Assembly: GCF_000482245.1 (NCBI RefSeq)
Contig: NZ_AWNH01000073.1
Span: 1-44,102 of the forward strand
From: Leptolyngbya sp. Heron Island J
GTDB lineage: Bacteria; Cyanobacteriota; Cyanobacteriia; Phormidesmidales; Phormidesmidaceae
DNA length: 44,102 nucleotides
Reading direction: 5' to 3'
A program made the position numbers and the translations under genes. Positions 18,228 through 25,886 of this stretch are shown here, piece by piece. The notes beneath the pieces are model-generated. The model did not search any database and was not told the origin of the DNA. It worked only from the letters and a program-made list of their open reading frames with translations. Each line of letters begins with the position of its first letter. Position 1 is the first letter of the stretch.

Positions 18228-18914
18228 ACAAAACTTAATCATTCGGTATAATACGATATTAAACAACAACAGGTTTTGTATTAATTGATACAGAATGTTT
18301 GTCGTAAATCTCGCCTAATTGATTGTAGAGAGTGTGTACATTTCAGGCTGATAAAAAATAGGGTGTTGTTGATCCTTAGGATGATCTCATCTTCCAAATT
18401 CGGACGGTTGGCGAGTTTTACCGACTGGTTCATCTCCTAAATCAGCAACAGCAGAATAAGAAGTCTGCTTGACTTTCTGTTGGGCGAACAGACACGTTAG
18501 TATGAGCTGGTCGCCACATCCCTCACACCTGAATCATTTCATAGCTTTATAGCAATCAGGGTTTTCTGCCACCCTTGTTAGACAAGCTACCGTGTATACA
18601 TAAGTCGGAGAATAGCTCTAGAGTTCAAGCCCACTCTGCGAGAAGAGCAAAGCTCTACATCCCCCACCTCCTTCTCCGTGGGAGAAGGGGAGTCAGATCA
18701 AAGTCCCTCTCCCTGCGGGAGAGGGGTTTGGGGTGAGGGCCAACTCAAGGTATGAAGCACCTTTCAAAGCACAATCTTCTAGATATGTATACATAGTAGG
18801 TGAGACAAGGGGGGTAGCTCTATCCACATCCAGACCTGCAGGTTTTCTGTACAGAAAACACACGGTTTTGAGTTGTCTATCCCTAGCTAGCACACCACCA
18901 TTCCCATTAGGCTC
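18228..18914. other. Intergenic region with small mobile element
   Basis: 687 bp between cnfR and gapN with no credible gene. The first 350 bp are AT-rich, with a small dyad TGTATTAATTGATACA near 18279. The rest is mostly the repeat element at 18587-18799 and its flanking duplication. The stretch 18811-18914 may hold the gapN promoter; I see no clear -35/-10 pair. Confidence 0.5.
18587..18799. mobile_element. MITE-like element, copy 1
   Basis: A 213-bp non-coding element starting CTACCGTGTATACATAAG and ending ATGTATACATAGTAG; the ends are imperfect inverted repeats. Flanks GTTAGACAAG (18577-18586) and GTGAGACAAG (18800-18809) match at 9 of 10 positions, as expected of a target-site duplication. 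Inside are palindromes such as CTTCTCCGTGGGAGAAG and CCCTCTCCCTGCGGGAGAGG. A second copy lies at 31272-31461 and a decayed third surrounds it. No transposase is encoded, so movement would need one in trans. Confidence 0.8.
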
Positions 18915-20585
18915 ATGATTAGCACCATCCCTCTGCCAACAATTACTCCGAATACTACGGAAAAGAAACAAAATACGTTTAAATCAATTTTTCCAACTGC
19001 CGAGAATATTCCTCAGCAATTTCAGCTGCCAACACCGATAAATCAGCGTGAGTATTTAATTAATGGAGAGCTCCGTCACTGGGACGGTGAGGTTGAAACT
19101 GTTTTGTCTCCAGTGCATATCCAAACAGAGGATGGGCTGGTACCCGCCACGGTGGGGCATTTTCCATTGCTGACTGAAGAGGAATCTTTAGCAGCGCTAA
19201 ACGCAGCAGTAGCCGCCTATGATCGAGGTCGGGGTGCATGGCCGACCATGTCTGTGGCTCAGCGGATTGAGCACATGCAAGATTTTGCCTATCGCATGAA
19301 GGAAAAGCGAGACGAGGTGGTTAAGCTCCTGATGTGGGAAATTGGCAAGTCCTGTAAAGACTCACAAAAAGAGTTTGACCGCACTGTCAGCTATATCGAA
19401 GATACGATCGATGCCCTGAAAAATTTAGATCGAATATCGTCTCGTTTTGAAATTTCTGAAGGGGTGATTGGGCAGATTCGTCGGGCACCGTTGGGCGTTG
19501 TTCTATGTATGGGCCCTTCCAATTATCCACTCAACGAAACCTTTGCGCTGTTGATCCCAGCCTTAATCATGGGCAATACCGTAATTATGAAATTACCCCG
19601 TCCGGGTGTGTTATTTTGCAACCCACTGCTAGAGGCTTTTCAGGAGTCTTTTCCTGCTGGGGTTGTGAACACGGTGTATGGCAGCGGACGAGTAGTCACA
19701 CCCCCTTTAATGACATCCGGTAAGGTGAGCGCGTTTGCCTTTATTGGCTCAAGTCGGGCGGCTAACAAGTTAAAAAAACAGCATCCTAAGCTCAACCGTC
19801 TGCGGACTATTTATGGATTAGAGGCTAAAAATCCAGGCATTGTCCTACCCAATGCTGATCTAGATCTCACAGTCAAAGAATGTATTCTAGGAACACTTTC
19901 CTACAATGGTCAGCGATGTACAGCCTTAAAAATTCTCTTTGTCCATCGGCAAATTGTTGATACCTTTCTAGAAAAATTTGCCGCCGCTGTTTCTCAACTA
20001 GTCGTGGGGATGCCTTGGGATGAGGATGTCACAATTACACCACTGCCCGATGCGCAAAAACCTGAGTATTTTAGCGATCTGGTCAATGATGCCGCTCACC
20101 ACGGTGCGCGTGTCATAAATCCAGGGGGTGGCACGGTCGATGGGTCCATCTTTTATCCTGCCGTGCTGTATCCGGTCACTCCAGCCATGCGACTTTACTC
20201 AGAAGAACAGTTTGGTCCGGTGATCCCCGTTGTTCCCTACGACGATATCGAAACCCCGATCGACTACATTGTTAATTCTGACCATGGGCAACAGGTTAGC
20301 ATCTTTGGCCAGGATACGGATGCGATCGCAGATCTGATCGATCCCCTCGTCAGCCAGGTCTGTCGAGTGAACCTCAACAGCCAGTGTCAGCGCGGTCCAG
20401 ACACATTCCCCTTCACCGGGCGCAAAGACTCCGCCGTAGGCACCCTATCCGTATCGGATGCCCTGCGCTCATTTTCCATTCGCACCCTGGTGGCGGCTAA
20501 AGATCAGCCGTTAAACAAAGCGATCATCACCGAAATCGTCAGAGAACGAAAATCGAATTTCCTATCCACCGATTTCATTTTGTGA
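18915..20585 (+). CDS. gapN: NADP-dependent glyceraldehyde-3-phosphate dehydrogenase, non-phosphorylating
   Basis: Aldehyde dehydrogenase superfamily member (556 aa) resembling GapN, which oxidises glyceraldehyde-3-phosphate to 3-phosphoglycerate and yields NADPH without ATP. The nucleotide-binding segment is APLGVVLCMGPSNYPLNET, the catalytic Glu lies in YGLEAKNPGIV and the catalytic Cys in YNGQRCTALK. FIGSSRAAN is the usual turn near the Rossmann fold. About 45 N-terminal residues precede the family core. Its place between cnfR and a cofactor-carrier gene suggests supply of reductant for nitrogenase (inference). Substrate is assigned by resemblance only; another aldehyde is possible. Confidence 0.83.
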   Translation: MISTIPLPTITPNTTEKKQNTFKSIFPTAENIPQQFQLPTPINQREYLINGELRHWDGEVETVLSPVHIQTEDGLVPATVGHFPLLTEEESLAALNAAVAAYDRGRGAWPTMSVAQRIEHMQDFAYRMKEKRDEVVKLLMWEIGKSCKDSQKEFDRTVSYIEDTIDALKNLDRISSRFEISEGVIGQIRRAPLGVVLCMGPSNYPLNETFALLIPALIMGNTVIMKLPRPGVLFCNPLLEAFQESFPAGVVNTVYGSGRVVTPPLMTSGKVSAFAFIGSSRAANKLKKQHPKLNRLRTIYGLEAKNPGIVLPNADLDLTVKECILGTLSYNGQRCTALKILFVHRQIVDTFLEKFAAAVSQLVVGMPWDEDVTITPLPDAQKPEYFSDLVNDAAHHGARVINPGGGTVDGSIFYPAVLYPVTPAMRLYSEEQFGPVIPVVPYDDIETPIDYIVNSDHGQQVSIFGQDTDAIADLIDPLVSQVCRVNLNSQCQRGPDTFPFTGRKDSAVGTLSVSDALRSFSIRTLVAAKDQPLNKAIITEIVRERKSNFLSTDFIL

Positions 20586-20586
20586 T

Positions 20587-20626
20587 GAATCTATCGGGGC
20601 GTTGCATGCAACGCCCCGATAGATTC
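20587..20626. terminator. Perfect 40-bp palindrome after gapN
   Basis: The left arm GAATCTATCGGGGCGTTGCA is followed at once by its exact reverse complement, giving 20 bp arms without a spacer. It starts 2 bases past the gapN stop and ends 29 bp before the next start. It has no T-tract. It could act as a bidirectional terminator, an mRNA-stabilising stem or a cruciform site. Confidence 0.7.
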
Positions 20627-20655
20627 CTAGTTCATTTAGCCCATAGGAAAACACC

Positions 20656-21384
20656 ATGACCGATCAACCCATTTCCAATGAAGTTGCCTTAAGAATTGCC
20701 CTAGCCGCCAGAGCGCTACCGGATGTGTCGGTGCCAGAGTTAATCGGTGCGCTACAAACCAATCTCGACGATAACATTTCAGAAGAATCGCTAAGTACAC
20801 TGACAGTCACCCAGCTAAAGCGCTCCTTTGGCAACATTTACGCCGTTGATGAAGGTGAGTGGGAAGGTGAAGATGCCAACAACCAGGACATCGCGGCCTT
20901 TAAAGCAGCCATTCGGATTCTGTGGGGAGAACAGGAAGAGTGTGAGCATCCCTTACCGATTGAACCATACCAGGAGGGAGACATGCCCAACTCCATCAGG
21001 GTAGCAGTGGCATCCAATACCGCAGAACAACTCGACGGGCACTTTGGTTCCTGCCATCGCTACTTGATTTATCAACTCTCAGCCGATGACCTCAAACTGA
21101 TTGATGTGCGCTCTGCTCTCGAAGCCGACCTTAGCGACAACAAAAATCAATTCCGCGTCAATTTAATTAAAGATTGTCCGGTTCTCTATGTTGTTTCCAT
21201 TGGCGGACCTGCAGCCGCTCAAGTGATCCAGGCCAATATTTATCCGATGAAGATAGAAACTGGCGGTGAGATTAGACCGATCCTGGCAGATCTGCAAACA
21301 GCGATCGCAAACTCTCCGCCACCGTGGTTAGCCAAAATTTTAGGGATTGCCGCAGACAAACGGGTAAAAAATTACCATGCTTGA
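20656..21384 (+). CDS. NafY/NifX-like FeMo-cofactor carrier protein
   Basis: Two-domain protein of 242 aa. The first ~95 residues resemble the NafY N-terminal helical domain (VSVPELIGALQTNL, TLTVTQLKRSFGNIYAVDEG). From about residue 112 a NifX/NafY/NifB-C domain follows, with AVASNTAEQLDGHFGSCHRY carrying the HFG-C-H pattern linked to cofactor binding, and VSIGGPAAAQVIQANIYPMK near the end. Members bind NifB-co or FeMo-co and pass it to apo-dinitrogenase (established for NafY/NifX). AGGA precedes the ATG. It may be part of a short operon with the 114-aa gene. Confidence 0.88.
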   Translation: MTDQPISNEVALRIALAARALPDVSVPELIGALQTNLDDNISEESLSTLTVTQLKRSFGNIYAVDEGEWEGEDANNQDIAAFKAAIRILWGEQEECEHPLPIEPYQEGDMPNSIRVAVASNTAEQLDGHFGSCHRYLIYQLSADDLKLIDVRSALEADLSDNKNQFRVNLIKDCPVLYVVSIGGPAAAQVIQANIYPMKIETGGEIRPILADLQTAIANSPPPWLAKILGIAADKRVKNYHA

Positions 21385-21426
21385 GCAACCACCACAACGA
21401 CAGATGACCCAAGCCGAGCCCCGACC

Positions 21427-21771
21427 ATGAGTATCCAACAAAATAAAGAACGCATTCAAGAAATTCAACAGATTACCGGCTTACGCTCCACCCACTTTGC
21501 CGATCTGATTCGAGTCGCCCAGCTGATCTACGATCCTAGGGGCGGTGTGGCCAGTCGAGTTGTCAAGGTCAACTGGCTAGAGTTTGGGATTCCCCCGGCG
21601 GTGGTCGAGACGTTGCGATCGCTCGGCAAAAAATACCAGTATGAGTCCCCCCATATTAACCTCGACCAGGTTTGGGACGAGTTGCCCCCCGAAACCCGCA
21701 GCTGGTTTATGGCTAATCGCAGCCTCCTATGGGAAATTGAAGAATCTTTTCCGGCCCTGGATGAAGATTGA
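21427..21771 (+). CDS. Unknown protein downstream of the NafY-like gene
   Basis: Soluble 114-aa protein starting MSIQQNKERIQEIQQITGLR, with IYDPRGGVASRVVKVNWLEF in the middle and an acidic C-terminus (WEIEESFPALDED). No cysteines and no family I recognise. It lies 42 bp after the NafY-like gene in the same direction, so a link to cofactor handling is plausible but unproven. Confidence 0.75.
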   Translation: MSIQQNKERIQEIQQITGLRSTHFADLIRVAQLIYDPRGGVASRVVKVNWLEFGIPPAVVETLRSLGKKYQYESPHINLDQVWDELPPETRSWFMANRSLLWEIEESFPALDED

Positions 21772-21772
21772 T

Positions 21773-21786
21773 CCTGCCGCGGCAGG
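21773..21786. terminator. Palindrome after the 114-aa gene
   Basis: CCTGCCGCGGCAGG is a perfect 14-bp palindrome one base past the stop. With a T-poor flank it is only a weak terminator candidate, but its position fits the right end of the nif island. Confidence 0.35.
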
Positions 21787-21900
21787 GTGGAGTAACGGTT
21801 AATGGGCAGCCCCAGCAGTGGGACCAGGCAGATAGTTCTGTTGGAAACTTAAAAAACCTTTACACTAACAGAACTCACACCTGGCCACGACATTTCCGTT

Positions 21901-23652
21901 ATGCAACGCTTCAACTTTCAGATTTTCCGCCGCTTTTGGACCATTGCCAAAACCTACTGGTTTAGTGACGAAAAATGGAAAGCCCGTGGCCTGTTGCTGC
22001 TCATTGTTGGTCTACTGCTGGCCTACACGGGGCTGAGCGTTGTTCTCAACAATCAGCGCGGTGAGCTAATCTCAGCCCTATCAGCTAAGAGCGAAGACCG
22101 CTTTTGGCAAACCGTAGTTATTTTTATTGGCGTGCTGGTGGTATATGCACCGCTGCTGGCCGGTTACACCTATCTACGTGACCGGCTAGGGCTGGCCTGG
22201 CGGCGCTGGCTCACCACCCATTTTGTCGAACGCTACTTTGCGGATCGAGCGTTTTATCAGATTAATCAGTTCAACCCCGATATCGACAACCCTGACCAGC
22301 GGATTGCTGAGGATGTCAAGAACTTTACCCAAGAATCCTTAACCTTGGTGTTGGTGATAGTGGGCTCGTTGCTGGAAGTCATTGCCTTTAGCGGTGTGCT
22401 CTGGGGCATTTCCCGCGAACTCGTCCTCTTTCTGCTGGCCTATGCCATTGTCGGTACCCTGGCCACGGTGGGTGTTTTTGGCCAGCCCCTGGTGCGTCTA
22501 AACTTTGAACAGCTGAAGCGAGAAGCCAATTTCCGCTTTGGTCTGGTGCGGGTGCGGGAGAATGCTGAAGCGATTGCTTTTTATCAAGGGGAAGCCCAGG
22601 AATCGGCCCAGGTGAATCACCGCTTTATGGCCGCATTTGATAACTACAAGCGGTTGCTAGGCTGGGAGCTGGGGTTGAATGGTCTCACCAATGCCTACGA
22701 GTTTATTCCCTTTATCTTGCCCGCCCTGGTGGTTGCCCCCGGCATTTTTAGTGGCGATATAGAAGTCGGCAAAGTCAGCGAAGCCCAGGGAGCATTTATC
22801 CGGGTTTTCTTTTCCCTCAATTTGATTGTTGCCCGGTTTCAGTCTTTAACCGCCTTTGGTGCTGGCATTGACCGTCTTTATGACTTTGCCACCTCTCTGG
22901 GCCAAATAGAAAAACCGGAGGAAACAGAGGAAACAGAAGAACCCGAGCAGTCAGAGCCAGACGCTACGGCCGTTGAGAGCCCCGTTATCGACTGTGAAAT
23001 TACCCCAGCATTAAGTCTTCAAAACCTGACGCTGCAAACGCCCAACTACCAGCGTACCCTGATCGAAAATTTATCCCTGGAGTTAGATGGCCATAGCTCC
23101 TTGCTGGTGGTGGGTCCCAGCGGCTGTGGTAAGAGTTCGTTGATGCGTGCGATCGCAGGTCTTTGGAATTCTGGCACCGGCACCATTCAGCGTCCCGACC
23201 TCAAACAGCTACTGTTTTTACCGCAGAAACCCTACATGATTTTAGGTAGCCTGCGCGAACAGCTACTCTACCCTTACCCCGATATTGAGCTGCATGATAC
23301 CCAGCTAAAACATGCCCTAGAACAGGTGAACCTGGCCGACCTAGACGAACGCTTTGGTGGCTTCGACGCCACAGAAGAATGGAGCGATGTCTTATCCCTG
23401 GGAGAACAACAGCGTCTTAGCTTTGCCCGCGTGCTACTGCACCAGCCTCAATACACCATCCTGGATGAAGCCACCAGCGCCCTTGACCAGGACAATGAAA
23501 AACAGCTTTATAGCCATCTAGCCGTAACCAAAACTGCCTACCTGAGCGTGGGGCATCGTCAGTCCTTAGAGGCTTATCATCAGTCGATCCTACGCCTGGC
23601 CGAAGACCATACATGGCAGTTAAAAACACTAACCGCTACTCTCGGCGAGTAA
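21901..23652 (+). CDS. ABC transporter, SbmA/YddA type (fused membrane and ATPase)
   Basis: Half-transporter of 583 aa with an N-terminal ABC_membrane_2-type region (membrane segments near residues 28-50, 75-100, 155-200, 275-320) and a C-terminal ATPase. The family marker FNPDIDNPDQRIAEDVKNFT is near residue 124. The ATPase has Walker A GPSGCGKSSL, signature LSLGEQQRLSFA and Walker B YTILDEATSALD. A Glu/Thr-rich linker (EKPEETEETEEPEQSEP) joins the two. The family includes vitamin B12, peptide and peroxisomal fatty-acyl transporters; the substrate cannot be read here. Its 3' end overlaps the convergent tetR gene by 17 bp. Confidence 0.9.
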   Translation: MQRFNFQIFRRFWTIAKTYWFSDEKWKARGLLLLIVGLLLAYTGLSVVLNNQRGELISALSAKSEDRFWQTVVIFIGVLVVYAPLLAGYTYLRDRLGLAWRRWLTTHFVERYFADRAFYQINQFNPDIDNPDQRIAEDVKNFTQESLTLVLVIVGSLLEVIAFSGVLWGISRELVLFLLAYAIVGTLATVGVFGQPLVRLNFEQLKREANFRFGLVRVRENAEAIAFYQGEAQESAQVNHRFMAAFDNYKRLLGWELGLNGLTNAYEFIPFILPALVVAPGIFSGDIEVGKVSEAQGAFIRVFFSLNLIVARFQSLTAFGAGIDRLYDFATSLGQIEKPEETEETEEPEQSEPDATAVESPVIDCEITPALSLQNLTLQTPNYQRTLIENLSLELDGHSSLLVVGPSGCGKSSLMRAIAGLWNSGTGTIQRPDLKQLLFLPQKPYMILGSLREQLLYPYPDIELHDTQLKHALEQVNLADLDERFGGFDATEEWSDVLSLGEQQRLSFARVLLHQPQYTILDEATSALDQDNEKQLYSHLAVTKTAYLSVGHRQSLEAYHQSILRLAEDHTWQLKTLTATLGE

Positions 23653-24190
23653 GAATCTGATGCTGTAGGCGAATTTCGGCTAGGCGCTCCGCCTGATTGG
23701 CACGAGTGCCTAGAGTGAACTCCCCGATCAGGGCATAGTAAACCATGCGGGCACGGACCATGGCGTCCGCTGATGTAAAACCAGCCGCTAAAAAGAGATC
23801 CCGAGTATAGGTCAAACGCCGATGATCAACCCGGTCTAACACCTCAACTACTCTGACATCACTAGTAGCCCAGGCTCGAATAGCATTCTCTACTTTGCCA
23901 TCATCCTGTACGGCCAGCTCAAACAGATATAGCAGCTTAGCCAAGGCATCTCCTCCAGCCGCTTCCACCTGTTCAATAATATTGTCCGTCTGCAGTGTCA
24001 CCCAGGTTTGCAGAATTTCCGTTAGCAGAGCCTGTCGATTTTTAAAGTGCCAGTAGAAACTGCCCTTAGTGACATTGAGACGTTTAGCCAGAGGCTCAAC
24101 CCGTACAGCAGCCACACCCCCTTCAGCCAATACCTTGAAACCCATCTCTATCCAATCTTGCTGACTCAGCTTTGAATTCTTGCTTACCAT
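23636..24190 (-). CDS. TetR-family repressor
   Basis: 184-aa regulator. The N-terminal HTH is VRVEPLAKRLNVTKGSFYWH, followed by FKNRQALLTEIL, the classic TetR start. The C-terminal ligand domain is not recognisable to a subgroup. It is divergent from the SnoaL-like gene, and its start codon lies inside one of two matching dyads, so it probably represses itself and its neighbour. Confidence 0.93.
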   Translation of the reverse strand: MVSKNSKLSQQDWIEMGFKVLAEGGVAAVRVEPLAKRLNVTKGSFYWHFKNRQALLTEILQTWVTLQTDNIIEQVEAAGGDALAKLLYLFELAVQDDGKVENAIRAWATSDVRVVEVLDRVDHRRLTYTRDLFLAAGFTSADAMVRARMVYYALIGEFTLGTRANQAERLAEIRLQHQILTRRE

Positions 24191-24252
24191 ACGGTGGCGT
24201 ATTGACGTTCACATATGCAGAGCATACCCTAAATCCATACGCTACCGTATGG
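24187..24252. promoter_or_regulatory. Two TetR operator dyads between tetR and the SnoaL-like gene
   Basis: CCATACGGTGGCGTAT (24187-24202) and its inverted match ATACGCTACCGTATGG (24237-24252) agree at 15 of 16 positions. Each half is itself a dyad, ATACG-N4-CGTAT. The first overlaps the tetR start codon and the second abuts the ribosome binding site of the SnoaL-like gene. This is the arrangement of an autoregulated TetR switch. Confidence 0.8.
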
Positions 24253-24263
24253 AGACAAGAGCG

Positions 24264-24842
24264 ATGGGTATTGCAAACAAGTTCAAGAGTATATTTATCG
24301 GTAGCTGGGCCGAGCTTTTTACTCAGATTGCCAAAGTTGTCAGTATTGGGCTAGCAGTGTTGATCATGTTGGCAGGCACCAACATGGCGAAGGCAGAAAC
24401 ACTGGCAGGTCAACTGGCAACTCCAGCCGATCACCGTGCAATTGCCCTCACCTTTGCCAAAGATGGCTGGGGGACCCAACCCAACTGGGAAACCATCTGG
24501 AATCAGCTGATGACCAATGATGTGGTCTATCACTTCAACAGTGCTCCCACACCTGTAGTAGGTCTAGATGCTAACAAGGCATTTAATGCGGATCTGTTTA
24601 AGGGGTTTCCCACCCTGCAACAGACGATTACAGATGTAGCCATTGACGGGGACCAGGTCGTTTATCGAGCGACTCTGGAAGGTAAAAACACTGGAGAGTT
24701 TTTAGGTATAGCCCCTACTGGAAAACCCGTAAAAATCAGCGGTGTCACCCGGTTGCGTATGACCGATAACAAAATTTCAGAGTGGTGGTATGACTGTAAT
24801 TTATTGGAGGTCATGCAACAGCTGGGCGTGGTGCAGGATTAA
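24264..24842 (+). CDS. Secreted SnoaL-like (NTF2-fold) protein
   Basis: 192-aa protein with a Sec-type signal peptide: a hydrophobic stretch near residues 22-40 (VVSIGLAVLIMLAGTN) and a likely cut after AKA. The mature part has the SnoaL/ester-cyclase pattern, with DVVYHFNSAPTPVVGLDANK, TITDVAIDGDQVVYRATLEG and a C-terminal RLRMTDNKISEWWYDCN. The NTF2 fold is shared by isomerases, dehydratases and binding proteins, so the activity is open. I chose the ATG at 24264 because GGAG lies nine bases upstream; the ATG at 24249 is inside the operator. Probably controlled by the divergent TetR. Confidence 0.82.
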   Translation: MGIANKFKSIFIGSWAELFTQIAKVVSIGLAVLIMLAGTNMAKAETLAGQLATPADHRAIALTFAKDGWGTQPNWETIWNQLMTNDVVYHFNSAPTPVVGLDANKAFNADLFKGFPTLQQTITDVAIDGDQVVYRATLEGKNTGEFLGIAPTGKPVKISGVTRLRMTDNKISEWWYDCNLLEVMQQLGVVQD

Positions 24843-24917
24843 GATTTGCTGATGGTTTTTTCATGTTCTTAATCTAGAGGGCATGATCTAGACATAGCCC
24901 CATCTCAGCAAACTACT

Positions 24918-25457
24918 ATGGCATACGTATGTGAGATCAGCCCTGGCCACCAAGTCTATCTAGACAACCAGGGCAACCAAACCATTGTGACCACATCAAT
25001 GGGACAGCCGGGGCAACAGCAACAGGCCAGTAATAGTATGACCACCGGACCCTGGACAGCACCGCCAGCAGCCTATCAAAGTGCAGGTGGTGCTGTCTTC
25101 AAACTGTTTACGGCCCAGGGTGATGTCTGCATTTATGTGCAGGGTAACAGCGTTAGCATGACGGGGAGTGTACCCTCTGTTGCCGGTGCGCAACAAATGT
25201 CAATGCAGCAAACGACAGCTGTACCGGCTACGCCTCCGATGCAACCCATGCAGCCCATGCAGCCCATGCAGCCCATGACCATGGGAAATATGTCCATGAC
25301 CATGGAGCCCATGGAAATGCGCATGGGGAATATGGAACTTAAGATGGAAGCCCCAACTCCCCAGCCCACTGCAACCCGACAGTTTTGTAGTCAGTGCGGC
25401 ACCAAAGTCGCCCCTGAAGATCGTTTTTGCTCTAGCTGTGGTCATGCCTTAAGCTAG
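24918..25457 (+). CDS. Met/Pro-rich zinc-ribbon protein
   Basis: 179-aa protein. The N-terminal ~100 residues look like a small beta domain (MAYVCEISPGHQVYLDNQGN, AVFKLFTAQGDVCIYVQGNS). The middle is a Met-rich tract (MQPMQPMQPMQPMTM, then MSMTMEPMEMRMGNMELKM), and the C-terminus is a zinc ribbon (FCSQCGTKVAPEDRFCSSCG). Met-rich tracts can bind copper, but they also arise by repeat slippage; here four 9-bp units encode part of it. No clear ribosome binding site precedes the ATG. The function is unknown. Confidence 0.75.
   Translation: MAYVCEISPGHQVYLDNQGNQTIVTTSMGQPGQQQQASNSMTTGPWTAPPAAYQSAGGAVFKLFTAQGDVCIYVQGNSVSMTGSVPSVAGAQQMSMQQTTAVPATPPMQPMQPMQPMQPMTMGNMSMTMEPMEMRMGNMELKMEAPTPQPTATRQFCSQCGTKVAPEDRFCSSCGHALS
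25239..25274 (+). repeat. Four 9-bp tandem repeats in the zinc-ribbon gene
   Basis: The unit ATGCAGCCC repeats four times (first copy ATGCAACCC) and encodes Met-Gln-Pro. The repeat keeps the frame, so copy number can change without breaking the gene. Confidence 0.85.
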
Positions 25458-25886
25458 GGCATATTTTTCTGCATCTTAACCAATCCGTCTACCTCGAAAC
25501 AGCGCTGGAGCTAGTCATCGGATGGCTAAAAGATTTGTTGTCCATGGCAGGCGGCAAGCTGTTGCCTATAGCCCCATGCCCACAAATTCAGACTATCCCA
25601 TCATCCTTGATTTACGGCGTTTAGAGCTGACAATGACTGTAGTAAAAGACTCTCTAATCGTTCAGCCCAAACTTTGAGCGATCCGACAGCGGTAGTGAGT
25701 TATTGAAATGGTGTAATTGTATACAGACCTTTGAGGACTATCATTAGTCGTTGAACTTTTACGCAACCCCCCAGCTTTCCAGGCAGTGAGCGGCTCTTGT
25801 TCCAATTGTTGACGGGTTAACCTGGTATTAAATTTTCGTCAGATGTATGCACTTTTACAATTTGCGGTACCAATAGCCGTTAATCA
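25458..25886. other. Intergenic stretch without a recognised gene
   Basis: 429 bp between the zinc-ribbon gene and the ATP-grasp gene. I see a small hairpin GGCAAGCTGTTGCC near 25553 and no coding frame, RNA gene or repeat that I can support. The promoter of the ATP-grasp operon is presumably in the right part. Confidence 0.4.

Noticed and set aside
18693-18971. 92-aa leftward frame near gapN
   Set aside because: It runs through the small mobile element and the gapN start; non-coding repeat.
21377-21430. 17-aa frame between the NafY-like gene and the 114-aa gene
   Set aside because: Too short, no ribosome binding site and no conserved feature; chance overlap is likely.
24180-24263. Longer N-terminus for the SnoaL-like protein
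   Set aside because: It would begin inside the operator; the ATG at 24264 has proper spacing to GGAG and a signal peptide right after it.
25239-25320. CRISPR-like short repeats
   Set aside because: The 9-bp units have no spacers and encode an in-frame Met-Gln-Pro tract.
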